64,000 nt of DNA from Brachionus plicatilis (lineage: Eukaryota > Rotifera > Eurotatoria > Ploima > Brachionidae): contig QEOQ01000316.1 in the NCBI GenBank assembly GCA_010279815.1, positions 673,096 to 737,095 of the forward strand, in the 5' to 3' direction. The position numbers and the translations under genes were made by a program. Below, one piece after another: positions 36,790-48,118 of this stretch (position 1 is its first letter; every line of letters begins with the position of its first letter). The notes beneath the pieces are model-generated. The model made no database searches and was not told the origin of the DNA. It was given only the letters and a program-made list of their open reading frames with translations.

Positions 36790-37791
36790 ATGGAACCGAT
36801 CGTTTCACGTGAGCATTACTTTGATAGCCAAAATCAATTACAAAACCAATTTTAAATGTTGGAAAATAAGGTAAGTAAATTGATTTCTACACTTTCCATT
36901 ATTTTTGGTCCTTGTATTGAACAAATTGAACCAGTACTAAATGGGCATGAAAAACGAAACAACATCTTAAATTTCGGGTGTAACTTTTCGCTATCTATCG
37001 TCGACTTTATCGATCGCGAACAACAACAACGACACGAACGAAAACAAAGTATAGTTTTACTCGGTCTAAACAAAACAATAGATGACAAGCAACAAATTTA
37101 TCGAATATTCAAAACATTAAAACAACCAATGCCGATAAAAATCACTCGACTCAAATCAATCGAATGTGAGAATTACCCAGAACCAGTAATTTGTGATCTA
37201 ATAAGTGAGCATCATGTAGAGCAAATCCTAAATACATCGTACAAATTGAAGTCGTTAAAGGAATTTTAAAATATTTACATTAATCAACATTTAACAGTAA
37301 ATGAAAGAATAATCGACTCTATAATAAGGCAGTCCAAAATGAGAGAGGTGAAAAAAGAAAAAAACCGAACTCCGAACTCACCAGCCACCCAGTCAAAAAA
37401 CTTGAACAAGTCCTTGACTCAATTGCCAACAAACTCGAAAATTGACCAACAATGTCAACAAGTTGATCCAAAAAAGTTGTCTAATGCCAGCAGGTCAACT
37501 AATCAAAACCAATTTGGATCAAAAATTGGTCAAAATTCGAACTCACCAGCCACCCAGTCAAAAAACTTGAACAAGTCCTTGACTCAATTGCCAAAAAACT
37601 CGAAAATTGACCAACAATGTCAACAAGTTGATCCAAAAAAGTTGTCTAATGCCAGCAAGTCAACTAATCAAAACCAATTTGGATCAAAAATTGGTCAAAA
37701 TTCGAACTCACCAGCCACCCAGTCAAAAAACTTGAACAAGTCCTTGACTCAATTGCCAAAAAACTCGAAAACTAACTATGTCAGTCCTTGA
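36790..37791 (+). pseudogene. LINE ORF1 (coiled coil + RRM-like), broken
   Basis: One frame from ATG 36790 to TGA 37789-37791, interrupted by TAA at 36853-36855 and 37267-37269. The middle (about 37040-37260) has the ORF1 RRM-like pattern RKQSIVLLGL ... IKITRLKS ... VICDLISEHHVEQIL. After the second stop, YINQHLTVNERIIDS matches the conserved segment that follows the RRM in LINE ORF1 proteins. The last part is the Asn/Gln/Ser/Lys-rich 55-aa repeat. ORF1 proteins bind LINE RNA. It overlaps the next ORF by four bases (TTGA). Confidence 0.75.
37373..37775 (+). repeat. 165-bp tandem repeat in the LINE
   Basis: Units begin at 37373, 37538 and 37703 with period 165 bp (55 codons); the third is partial. 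Copies are almost identical. Each encodes NSPATQSKNLNKSL, later QQCQQVDPKK. The period keeps the reading frame, so it is a coding minisatellite. Confidence 0.92.
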
Positions 37792-38564
37792 ATCATTCTA
37801 AATTGCAGTCTCAGAGTGCGAACAAGACCCAGACTCAAAATTCAAACAACTCAAATCCTTCTCAAAATAATGCAAATTTATGGAGAAATCTAAAAGTCTA
37901 CTCTTCACAAGAAAAAGACTTATGTGAAGAAAATATAGAAATAAAATCAACTGATTTAGTAATTGTTAAAGGACTGGGTTTCCAGATTCTTAAAAGTGAT
38001 TTGAATGATGTTACCAACGGTGTAAAATTTAATGATAAAATCGTTAATTTTTATCTTTCGTTATTATGTAACTCTATGGTTAAGATCAAAACCATGTCTA
38101 TTGACTCGCTTATAATAAATAAAATTGTGTCATCCGACCATCGAGGCATCTCAAAAATCTTTGACAAATACAATCAAATAAGCTTTAAAGTCTTATTTTT
38201 TCCGCTTTTTATTAGACAAAACCATTGGTCACTTTTGGTTATTGATTCTTCAAAAGGCTCAATCACTTTTTTTGACTCGATTTTTCAAATTGATTACAAT
38301 CTCATTCGTAAAATTATTACTGTACTCTCAAAGTATATTGGAAGCTTAAAACATGCAGGCTCTTGGTCAATTAATGCTAATTTCGATTACCCAAAACAGA
38401 TAAATAATGTTCACGATTGCGGTGCTTACGTTTGTCAATACGCAAAATATTATATATTTAATCAAGTATTTGATTTTTCACAAAAAGACATTCCGAAAAT
38501 TAGAATTGAAATCGCAAATGAGATAAGAAGATTTGAAATTAATTTAACAGATCAAAACGACTGA
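37788..38564 (+). CDS. Ulp1/C48-type cysteine protease domain of the LINE
   Basis: A 258-codon frame starting at TTG 37788; the frame is open back only to 37776, so the true start or shift site is unclear. A disordered Asn/Ser/Gln N-terminus is followed by the Ulp1 fold: KFNDKIVNFYLSLL (residues 80-93, the W/L-N-D-x-I-N-F-Y motif), His146 in NHWSLLVID, Asp163 in FFDSI, Gln204 and Cys211 in NNVHDCGAYVCQY. The His-Asp-Gln-Cys set of SUMO/ubiquitin-like proteases is complete. It ends in TGA at 38562-38564, and the same frame continues as endonuclease. Such a protease could process the element's own polyprotein or act on host SUMO-type modifiers; both are inference. Confidence 0.82.
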   Translation: MNHSKLQSQSANKTQTQNSNNSNPSQNNANLWRNLKVYSSQEKDLCEENIEIKSTDLVIVKGLGFQILKSDLNDVTNGVKFNDKIVNFYLSLLCNSMVKIKTMSIDSLIINKIVSSDHRGISKIFDKYNQISFKVLFFPLFIRQNHWSLLVIDSSKGSITFFDSIFQIDYNLIRKIITVLSKYIGSLKHAGSWSINANFDYPKQINNVHDCGAYVCQYAKYYIFNQVFDFSQKDIPKIRIEIANEIRRFEINLTDQND

Positions 38565-39120
38565 CTAGCAAATTACCAAATCTCAGATCAGAAAATAAAA
38601 TCAAATTATTTTTTGAATCAGCTGTTAAGATTTGGCAAAAATTCAACGAATTTCCGATTATTTCACCTTAATATTAACTCAATTCTAAATCACATCATTG
38701 AAGTTCACGATATGCTAAATACACAAGTGTTTGACGTTGTGTTATTTAGTGAAACTAAACTTGACGATACAATTCCGAACTCTTTCTACAAAAATGATCA
38801 CTATTTTAAAATTAGACTGGATAGAACAAGGCATGGTGGTGGATTACTTGTATTTATTAAGGACAATTTGGTTGTTAAAAAATCAAACCTTCTCGAAGAT
38901 TTGGAGCTTATTTATTTTCAACTTCAAGTTAGAAAGCCAAAAATTTTACAAAAATACAAACTCGTTTAGAAGTACATCGACAATGATTGACCTCCTGTTG
39001 CACAACGGTGATTTCATCATTGACACTGTTGTATTAAACTGCCCATTCAGTGATCATAGCTTTGTACTGGCCAAATTAGAGATCAAAAAAAAAAAAAAAA
39101 TCTATCAATTCTGTCAATAA
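38565..39120 (+). pseudogene. APE-type endonuclease remnant of the LINE
   Basis: This follows the protease in the same frame. The N-terminal APE motifs are FHLNINSI, DVVLFSETKL and HGGGLLVFIK (38650-38880). At about 38950 the sequence jumps to the C-terminal end in another frame: STSTMIDLLL and SDHSFVLAKLEI (about 38970-39090). Roughly 100 residues in between, including the catalytic Asp-x-Asn region, are missing. A run of 13 A at 39088-39100 is a likely later slippage site. Confidence 0.85.
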
Positions 39121-39151
39121 AGTTGAATGTAGAAATCTAAGTGCCTCCAAC

Positions 39152-41842
39152 ATGGCTCAAATTTGTTTAAAAATTGAAGAAGCAAATTTCAAGCAAATGA
39201 GAGAAATTGAAAGCATCGAAGGGAAATGGACTTTTTTCAAAGATGCCATCTTAAATATTGTTGACGAAATCGAACCGATTCGGAAAATTAGTATTAATAA
39301 TGGTAACCAATTTCCGTGGTATGATGAAGACCTTTTTAAACTAAAACACTTCAAGAACACGTATTATAAACGTTTTGCTCGTTCATGGCTTCCAGATGAT
39401 AAACAGGCTTATGAACACTTCAACAAAACATTCAATACATTGAATGATGAAAAAATTTAAAGACAAGTCAATGAATGATTTTAAAAGTTCAAAAAAGTTC
39501 TGGGAATTTTACTCATCAAAAATTAGCATAAAGTCAGATAAATCTTCCTCAAACCCAATCAGTCATGTAAAATTTAATGGAAAAGTGACAGATAATAAAC
39601 TTGAGCTTTGCAACATTTTTAACTGTTTTTTCACTTCAATTTCTTCTTCGTCAAATGTATCAATTAAAGAGGCAGAAAAATTTATTGACGAACAAATTGA
39701 GTCAAATGATGAAAATCAAAAGTTTAAATTTAGCTTTATAACTGCAAATGAAATAAACGACCTTCTAGATAACTTGCCAACATCAAGTGCGCCTGGTATA
39801 TGTGGGATACCGACAAGAGTTCTAAAAACAGATTCTACCAAATTAAAAACCTTAATTGCTTATCTATTTAATTTTTCAATTTTATCGTGCTCAATTCCTA
39901 ATGATTGGAAAACTGCTGTTGTAACACCACTGTACAAAAAAAAAGTACCAAATGATGATTTGAACAATTATCGTGCCATATCTATTCTTCCGCCAATAGC
40001 AAATTTATTTGAAAAATTATTACACAAGCAAATAATCTCATATCTCAATGAAAACAAGATTATTACCGATAACCAACATGGATTCAGGTCGAACCATAGT
40101 TGTGAATCGGCTTTGCATGAAATAATTTCTGAAATCAACAAAATAAGAAGCAAACGATCAATAGGATTATTATTGTTAATCGACTTCAAAAAAGCGTTTG
40201 ATACCGTAGACGCTAACTTACTTTTGCTAAAAATGAAAAAATACGGTTTTTCTGAAACTGTGCTACATTTATTAAAAAATAATTTTGAGTGTAGAATGCA
40301 ATATGTTAAAATTGTCAACTGCTCCTCAAAAGCTCTTGAAATTAAACTTGGTGTTCCACAACGAAGTGTACTTGGTCCGTTACTATTTTTAATTTTTATC
40401 AACGACATAGTACGTTTTTTAAAAGATTTTATGATCAAGCTTTTTGCTGATGATACAACAATCTTAAAAATCGGTGAAGACCTACAGTCACTTATTGATG
40501 ACTTTAAAATTTCAAATAAGAATTTGATCATCTGGTGTAAATTCAATCGCATTGACATTAACTGGCTTAAAACAAAAATAGGGAGGAAGACAAAATATAG
40601 AAAGACAAAATGTAGAATTTTCTCCAAAATATAGAAAGACAAAATATAGACATGACAAAATATAGAAAGACAAAATATAGAATACTACTATATGTAAAAA
40701 AATATAGAAAATTTTAATTATATTATTATAATAATATATTTGAGACTTTTACTTTGTATTAATTAGTGACAGATTATAAAAGTGAGAATATTGAAGCATT
40801 TTTAGAAGGTTTAGGAAATAATTTACTAATTGACAAAGAAAAAAATTGAAATAAAAATTAATTAGACTATTTTTTTTTCTACATTTTTTTTTCCACATAA
40901 ATTCTACATTTTTTTTTCTACATTTTTTTTTTCTACATTTTTTTTTCCAGGTAAATTCTACATTTTTTTTTTCTACATTTTTTTTTTACAGGTAAATTCT
41001 ATATTATCCAATAAAAAATCGTTTTCTACATTTTGTCTTTCTATATTTTGTCACACTGCCCAAAAATAATGTTTGTGTCAAATAAAAGAAATTTAACTTT
41101 TCCAAAATGGGTTACAATAGACAGCAATGATATAGAAGTTGTGAACTGCTTTAAATTACTTGGTATTACAATTGACAATAAGCTCACGTTTTTAAAATAC
41201 GTTTCAGACTTGAGAACTTCCATCAATAAACGAGTTTATACAATCGAACGTTTATTTTATTTGTCTCATAAAGTCAGACTACAATTTTTCAAATCTTTTT
41301 TACTACCGCACTTTGATTATTGTATGTCAATTTCAATTTATTTTCCGAAAAGAACACTCCAGAAATTGGTTAATACTTTTTATCGCTGTGTATATAAATT
41401 ACTGAATCTAAAATTTATGGTTACAAAGACAGAGGATTTCAACAAGATAAACATCGAACTCAGCAGATTTAACCTTGATTGAATTCAACACAGAATGATA
41501 AAGAGAATATCACGATACATATTCAACGTGGTTACCAATGAAAATGGACCATATAGCTTAAAAACTTGTTTAACAAGAAATAATTGTAAAAAAATTATTC
41601 CTTTTGACCTCAGAAACAAAAACCTGTTTCACATACCGGCGAAAGGAAAATTTAATGATCACATGGAAGATACTTTTGTATATTTTTGTTCGAAATTTAT
41701 TAATGAATTTTTAATTAAGGACCTCGAATTAAATTATAATCTTTTTTGTCATAGAATTGAATATAATATTAATAATATTTTTGTAAAATTTTGTACAATT
41801 TTTACCAAGTTTGATCTGGATTTCAAAATATTTTATTATTAA
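39152..41842 (+). pseudogene. LINE reverse transcriptase and C-terminal region
   Basis: Three frames plus an insertion. 39152-39460 is the region between endonuclease and RT. 39444-40580 is RT: SAPGICGIPTRVL, NYRAISILPPIANLFEKLL, NQHGFRSNHSCESALHE, LIDFKKAFDTVD, GVPQRSVLGPLLFLIFIND and the catalytic FADDTT. A MITE splits the coding sequence after NWLKTKI; it resumes in frame at 41069 (MFVSNKR) and runs to 41842, with one stop at 41479-41482. GVPQR has Arg where most LINEs have Gly. Confidence 0.9.
40581..41061. mobile_element. MITE inside the LINE RT
   Basis: A 481-bp insertion flanked by aaaaata (40574-40580 and 41062-41068). Removing it and one duplicate restores the RT frame exactly. Ends are GGGAGGAAGACAAAATATAG and the complement of GGGCAGTGTGACAAAATATA. 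The subterminal regions are arrays of agacaaaatatagaa on the left and its complement or ctacattttttttt on the right. No coding sequence; superfamily unclear. Confidence 0.88.
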
Positions 41843-41992
41843 ATTAAAACTAATATTACTACTTATTTTAATCAATTTTATATTTAATCAATTTTATATT
41901 TATTTATTTTTTAATAAATGGATTCAATCGACCTATATTATTATAGGAATGACACAAGTCTCTTCGATTGAATTGAATATATGAATATATAA

Positions 41993-44151
41993 AAATATTA
42001 CTCAATTAAAAATTATTATCTAGTCGGTCTTTTGAATAATATTTAAGAAAATTTTTTTTAATAATTCAAAATCCGCCCGGCAAATTCGGACTTAGTCCGC
42101 CCGTTTAAATTTTAAATTATGATCTCACAAAGGAAAAACATCAGACTTTGTCGCGCACTTTACAAAATAAGGAATCATTCGAACTACAATTTGAATCTAC
42201 ATTTTCTTCTTCAACTAAAAGGTAAACTATTTATTAATGATTTTTTCGTGCCATTTTGCTATACAACATAAAACGGGTGAGGCATAAGTAAAAGGCAAAA
42301 TTTAAGATTACTTGCCCGATTATGCAAATGATCTGATTTTCTACCAAATATATTTATAAATTACTAAACATTTGCTATAATATTGCAAGATATTATTATA
42401 ATATTTTAAAATGGAACTTGCAATGACTGAACGAGAAAATTAGCTAAATTCAGTCCAAAATATGATTTCACAAATGAAAAAATGAGACCTTGTCGCGCGC
42501 TTAACAAAGCAAGGAATCATTCATAGTGCAATATAAGAAACGATTCAAAATAAGTATTCAAAATTGAGGGCCGACAATTGAAAATAAGAGAAGGGGTGGT
42601 CCAACCAACTTGACAAATGTTTTTTTTTATAAAGTCGTCTATTCTCAACTGGAATACGACAAGAAAATTGTAATTTTAGAAGTTATTTTAATTAGATCTA
42701 ATTTAATTTTTAGAATATGTTAAAACATTTATTAAAATGCACAAAAGTAATTGTTGGATGTGAATCAACTATTACAGGTAAATAAATTATTATCTCTCCT
42801 GATAGGACTAAATAAATAAATTCCAATTTGATTCTTTTTTTTTAATTTCATAAGATTGATACTAATCGAAAAAAATTTTTGAAAAGACAAATATATTTTC
42901 ATCTTTTTTATTTAATTAATAATTTTCTAATACATTATAAAATTTAATTTTGCAACAATCTAATTTGAAAATATGCGCCAACAATTTCTGATATTGAATA
43001 TTTAATTAAAAATCATAACTTAAATTAATATATTCTTTTTAAAAAAAGATTGCTCAAAGTCTAAGAATAAAATGGTAAGCTTTTAATTTCTCAATTTCTC
43101 AAATTTTTAATAAAAATGGATATTTTAAGGCTGCCACTAATTGTCAAAAATGCCTCACAATCGATTTTATCACAAAAGCCGTTTATTCTCAACTGGAAAA
43201 CAACAAGAAAATTGTGATTTTAGAAGTTATTTTAATTAGATCTTATTTAATTTTTAGAATATGGTAAAAAAATTATTAAAATTGTCAACAGCTGAATGTG
43301 AATCAATTTTTACAGGTAAATTAAATCAAAATTATTTAAAATTTTTTATGTTATTCAGAAAAAGAGGCCAAAATTTCCAAAAAAAACACAATTGAAAATG
43401 ATAGCCAAATATTACTTTCTCAGAGTAATTCAAGTAAGTTATTATACAAATTAAGAAACATCGGTATTGTGAATTTCAAATACAAATTGAACAAAAATTC
43501 TTCATTTTTTATTAAATTATAATTAAAATAAATAAAAAATATTAGAACTTTGTTGCACCTTTTTTACTCACAATAATTTATTCATCGCCGGAATTAGCTA
43601 AATATAAATATAATTTAACCTGAAAGGGATAATTGAAAAACTCGTAGAGTGTATCGAAGTTGCCGTACAAAATCGTGACGTTTAGATGGAAAAATTGTTT
43701 TGAACAGATCAATTTAAAAAAATTTAAGCACAAAATCCCTGTTCTGTGACCATAAGATATTAAGTCAAAAATTTTTAGGTTTCATGGTTAAACCCTAATC
43801 CCTGATTATTTTGAGACCCTAAAAATCTTGATTTTAGTAAAAGGTAATTTTATACTGAATTATGATTAGATCAAAGCTAAAACATATTGTTCCAAACGTG
43901 TTATTAAGCTTTGTAGAAAATGCATAATTATTAAAAAATTTATAAAGTATTAGTAAGATGTAACCCTAACCCTAGTAAATATTAGTGCATAAAGTAAAAT
44001 AAAATGCCAAAAAACAAAAATTTTAGTTTTAAGAACAATTTGAATCTGTTAAAGAAATATAATGTTGTTGATTTCAAGTTTTGTTTTTAAATAAAAAATT
44101 TGCTCTGAACTCTGTTTTCGAAATTGCTTAAATAAAATCCTATAAAAATTA
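41993..44151 (+). repeat. Long direct repeat, copy 2
   Basis: 2159 bp, partner of 34437-36621. Downstream of it the sequence continues into further exon-like modules, unlike copy 1, which meets the LINE. Confidence 0.92.
42634..43433 (+). CDS. Spliced Cys-pair module gene, locus 2 (partial)
   Basis: The same exon chain as at 35104-35903, shifted by 7530 bp, with identical splice sites (84-nt exon at 43130-43213, 44-nt intron after it). The only differences noticed are silent or intronic. Here the gene could continue into the weaker relative at 44.2-44.7 kb. Confidence 0.5.
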
Positions 44152-44199
44152 AATTTTGGAAGAGTTTTAATTAAAAATAAATGAAAAAATTTAAATTTT

Positions 44200-44690
44200 T
44201 TAAATTGATAAAATTAATCTTTATATTAATTAACTAAGATTAAAATGGTAAGATTTTAATTCCTCAATTTTTCATATTTTCAATAAAAAATAGATATTTA
44301 ACTAAAATTTTTTAGAAATAAATTTCTTAATTTTTTAAAAGATTTCTAATATTTACTTAAAATACAAAAAATAATCAAAAAAATAATCGAAATTGTATAA
44401 AATCGATCTTATCACAAAAGTTGTCCATTTATAGTGGAAACCGATAAGAAAATTGAATTTTATTTAATTCAGAAAAATGATTATTAGGAAAAAAGATAAT
44501 TGAAAATGATTACCAAATATTACTTTCTTTGAGTAATTCAAGTAAGTTATGATATATATTAAGAAATTTCTATCTTTTAATTCTTTTTGGTAATTCAATT
44601 AGTACACAAACATGTAAAATAATTGAAATGAGCAAAAGCACAAAAATTTATGAGAACTTCTCGGAAAAAGATTCTGATAAGTAAAATTTT
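44200..44690 (+). pseudogene. Degraded Cys-pair module exons
   Basis: A diverged repeat of the module. aagattaaaatggtaag resembles the 26-nt exon and its donor; aaaatcgatcttatcacaaaa resembles the 84-nt exon. Near 44596 a copy of the last exon (SISTQTC-like) has lost its AG acceptor and carries stops. Confidence 0.5.
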
Positions 44691-44849
44691 TTTTTTAACT
44701 TATATAAAGAACTGAATTTGATGAATTGTTGTAGTGTAACAGTTATAAAGATTAAATAAAGTATAATTTTTTTTAAATAGCTATAAATTTCGTTGAATAT
44801 TTTTAGATTTTTAAAAATCCGGTTCGTATGCGTCGTTTTTACGATTGAA

Positions 44850-45480
44850 GGAATTTCTCATTCTTAGTTGTAAATAATCCATTGTTTTAAAAATAACGAC
44901 TTTATGTTGCAGCCATCTTCAAAGTGATATTGACATGCTTTATTTAGAATGAAACTTTTATATAGAAAATTATCTGAGCAAATCAAGAAAGGTTAACAAT
45001 GTCAAGTGATTGCACAGCTTTCTATCCAATGTATGTCTCTATGCTTCCGGAATTTGGTTTCAGATTTTTTGTTTATCAAAAAAAACAAAATGATCATTAA
45101 TTTCTTTCATTAAGTTATTTTAAATTCTCATTGACAAAAATCTAAATGAAACAATTTGGTTGATTATTAAGCTTTTTCTTTTTTGATCATTCAATGTTAT
45201 AAAAAAAAATTTTCCAAAAAATTTTTGTTTTGAAAAACTACAATATCAAAGCAATTTTAAAGAAAAAATTTAGAAAACAAAAAAAAAATTCGATAAAAAT
45301 TAAAAAAGAGTTAATAAATGAATAAAATTTAGAATTATTGATTTTAATAGAAAATGGAAATAAAATAAACAATCAAGAGTAGAATTTAAGAAAAAATTTT
45401 TCAATTCATTTATTGGAATAACGAAAAAAAAAATTTTGATAAAATCTTGTTTATGTTAAAAATATTAAAACAAAAATAGC
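44850..45480 (+). repeat. Dispersed repeat, copy 1
   Basis: Similar in the same orientation to 57260-58130. Clearest part: cagccatcttcaaagtgata at 44911-44930 and gcacagctttctatccaatg at 45014-45033. The other copy has about 195 bp extra. Origin unknown. Confidence 0.8.
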
Positions 45481-46105
45481 TATAAAAAACGGCAAATTGA
45501 AGATCATACTCATAAGTTAATTTAAATCCTAATTTCAAGTTTTTGACCAATTAAAAAAAAGTATTTTTAACTTACTCTTACGTTACTAGAAACAGTGAAA
45601 GTAGTTTAGACTCACTAAAACAAATTAAATAGATATGTGAAATAATGACAATTTTAAAAACATGCAATGGTCTTTTAAATTTTTGTAAAGATAGGAATTG
45701 TGATTTTGATGAAAACCCAATTTTAAACTTTAATTACAGTTTAAACTTCTTAATATTGCTGTAGGTGTCAGAAAACTAAAATAAGAAATATAAATAAATT
45801 ATTTAATGAAGTCTGAATGCAGTTAACTTATTTCCTTTATCGAATAAGGATATAGTTAATTCTTGTCCATATGATTATTCTCATCGTTAAAACTTAATAA
45901 ACCGTACGATAATATATTAAGCAACCCAAATCAACATCAAATGTTTAAGGTAAAATAGTATTTAAATGCATTTTGAATATCTATGAAACAAGCGAAAGAC
46001 TTTTCTTTACATATAATAAGAGTAATCTTAAACTGCTGAAAGAAGATAGATTACAGTCTTAACGATAAATTTAAAAAAGGCTTTCAACAAAAAAAAGCAT
46101 AATTA
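45481..46105. other. No gene seen
   Basis: AT-rich without a credible frame or repeat boundary. Confidence 0.4.
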
Positions 46106-46109
46106 GTAG

Positions 46110-46290
46110 TGTTGGGCGGCGGCTTATTTAACAGCCGCTTTTTGGACCGTCCTTGTATTGGCCAGCCGTCTGCGGACCGTTTTTAAAAAGGACGGCCTTC
46201 CATGGCTGGCCACAAGACAGATCGACCGTGAAATGAACGGCCAAGTTATAGAAAACCGTGAGGTCGAAAAGTTTTAAAAATTTATTAAAT
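46110..46290. repeat. GC-rich hAT-like repeat end
   Basis: Begins tagtgttgggcggcggc, a form typical of hAT terminal repeats. It continues with self-complementary ggccg and accgt words and resembles 33345-33565. No partner end was found. Confidence 0.45.
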
Positions 46291-46509
46291 TTGATTTCAT
46301 TTTAAGAATATTATTTCAAATAATTTGTTAAGCAAATTTATAAAAAATTGTGAAAGACAATAAAAAAAAAAAACATTAAAACAAAGATTTTCCTCTTCGA
46401 TTTTTAAAAATTAAATTTTTTATTTCATTAAAATCTTTTTTATAAAAAAATTAATCTAAAATCAGAATTCTAAGTTTATACTAGTAGTAGTTTCTCTCTT
46501 TGTTCAATA

Positions 46510-47332
46510 CAGTGCACTTGCGCTACAACGAATGAGCGGGACTTTATAATGTCATTCGTTATATGAATAATCGTTATATCAAATTTTCCATGTTAATTGA
46601 TTGGTGTTAAAAATAAATGTATAATTAGGCGGTTGATAGATTTTTTTAGTTTTTTATTGACAAAATAAGATAAGAAAACACAAAGTAATTTACATAAACA
46701 ATAAAAAAAGCTCTTTTACTCAGGCTCTCTCAATCTCTTAGCTTTTTTAATGTCACGCATGGACTCAGATGCTTTTTTGGTCGCTTCTTGATTCTTAACG
46801 ATTGTTGAGATAGTCGAAGCTGCTAATCCATACTTGCGGGATAGTTCAGTTGGAGTTGCTTTATTATTATAATCCTCTATTATCTCAAGCTTTAAGCTTA
46901 TCTCAGGACTCTTTCTTTTTTTACTTTCCATTTTTGAAACAATAAAAATACACCAATAAAAATTTACTATTAAACAAACAAAAGTTTATATAAAAATTTT
47001 TGATTGGTTGGTTTCTTTTTATTTTGTCATTATTTTTCAGGAGTTGACACATACAGATTAAAAATTCATTGATAAACAAAAATTATAACGAATGTGCTAA
47101 AAAAAGATTGTATTCGTTAAAAAAAGTGACAATTAACGTTGTTATGTATAAGTTAAGTATGAAAATGGGCTTTGATTTCCCATTCGCAGTAGCGAATTTT
47201 TCATAATTTCATATTCGTAATATGATATTTTGTTAGCCATTGATTTGAATGGAGAGGAATTCGGGGCTTATTCATCATTCGCTGTATCGCGATATTCGTA
47301 ATAAAGCGAATCGTTATAGCGCGAGTGCACTG
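46510..47332 (-). mobile_element. pogo/Tigger-like DNA transposon, deleted
   Basis: The ends CAGTGCACTTGCGCTACAACG and CAGTGCACTCGCGCTATAACG (the latter read from the right) are flanked by TA on both sides, as expected for Tc1/mariner-pogo. The element is 823 bp and keeps only the first part of a transposase. It sits in the C-terminal coding region of the LINE. Confidence 0.88.
46716..46931 (-). pseudogene. pogo/CENP-B-type transposase N-terminus
   Basis: 71 codons beginning MESKKRKSPEISLKLEII. This is the first helix-turn-helix of pogo/Tigger/CENP-B proteins, with the typical KYGLAASTIS and IVKNQEA motifs. The frame stops just after it; the second DNA-binding part and the DDE core have been deleted. 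Confidence 0.82.
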
Positions 47333-47828
47333 TATCAAACATTTCTCTGTCGAAACCCACTTTAAAGCGATTAACTGATGTGAGTTGATAACACTTTGCG
47401 GTACAGCATTTTAAAGCAACAGAAACCATTCTGTTGGTCAGAAAGATATGTCTTGATGTAGCTTGTTTGTTAATTTCTTTATCTAGCTTCATGTTATATT
47501 TTCTTCTTAGGTTCAGATTCAGGCTTGTAGCCAGGTTCACACTTTTCATTTCAGGTTACAAGGGTAAATCTTTTCATGACGATTGACTATTTCGAACATT
47601 TGAATAAGATCCCTGCTTGTTCTGTGGTCTTCTAAGCTCATTAAGTCCAAAACCATTAGTCTTTCTTGATACGACTTTTCCTTCAAACATTTGAGTAGAT
47701 TCGTTTCTCTTCTTTGGACTCTTTCGATAGTGTTGAAGTTAGCTTTCGTTGAAGGGTTCAAATACTAACAACGTTTTAACATGCGGTCTAACAAGTCCTA
47801 TGTATAAAAGCCTAAAAGTAGTAAAGTA

Positions 47829-48042
47829 AAATTTTTGATCAAATTTCAAGCGCTCAATCTTGCTCAAATATTTTTAGATGAGTATTTAAATTTCATTGCA
47901 TTTTTAGAGATTACAATCCTTTTTCAAAATTTTAAAAATAAAACTTTAAATTGTAAAAAATATTAAAAATCTGCGATGAAATTAAATTGCGCATCTAAAA
48001 ATTTTGAGCAAGATTGAGCGCTTGAAATTTGATAAAAAATAA
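47829..48042. mobile_element. TA-flanked MITE
   Basis: A 214-bp foldback element with arms of about 75 bp sharing tcaagcgctcaatcttgctc and its complement. It is flanked by TA (47827-47828, 48043-48044). The LINE reads through (RAK-YFTTF) once it is removed with one TA. Confidence 0.88.
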
Positions 48043-48118
48043 TACTTTGCTCTAAATGTTTTTTCATCCAAACATACGAACGCATTCTTAATTTGACCTA
48101 ATATACTGTTGGCTTTAG

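Larger units (their letters stand above)
36622..41992 (+). mobile_element. LINE encoding Ulp1 protease, endonuclease and RT
   Basis: A 5.4-kb non-LTR retrotransposon with ORF1 (RRM-like), a tandem repeat, a Ulp1-type protease, an APE endonuclease and RT, then a 3' UTR ending in at-rich repeats (about 41843-41992). The word tataaaaat occurs at both edges and may be a short target duplication. Multiple stops, a deletion in the endonuclease and a MITE insertion in RT make this copy inactive. It is related to the LINE at 11.2-12.8 kb. Confidence 0.88.

Noticed and set aside
38562..38564. Selenocysteine reading of the TGA between protease and endonuclease
   Set aside because: No sign of a SECIS element was looked for beyond the short spacer, and the position has no catalytic role; simple read-through or decay is more economical.
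39968..40642. 224-codon minus-strand frame in the LINE RT
   Set aside because: It lies opposite the RT, whose conserved motifs are on the plus strand.
36431..43980. Telomere-type ccctaaccctag at about 36431 and 43962
   Set aside because: Only two units, present because both lie in the direct repeats; no longer array.
34437..44151. 2.2-kb direct repeats as LTRs of a giant retrotransposon
   Set aside because: Ends lack TG...CA form, no primer site or polypurine tract is next to them, the repeats contain spliced exons, and the enclosed element is a LINE.
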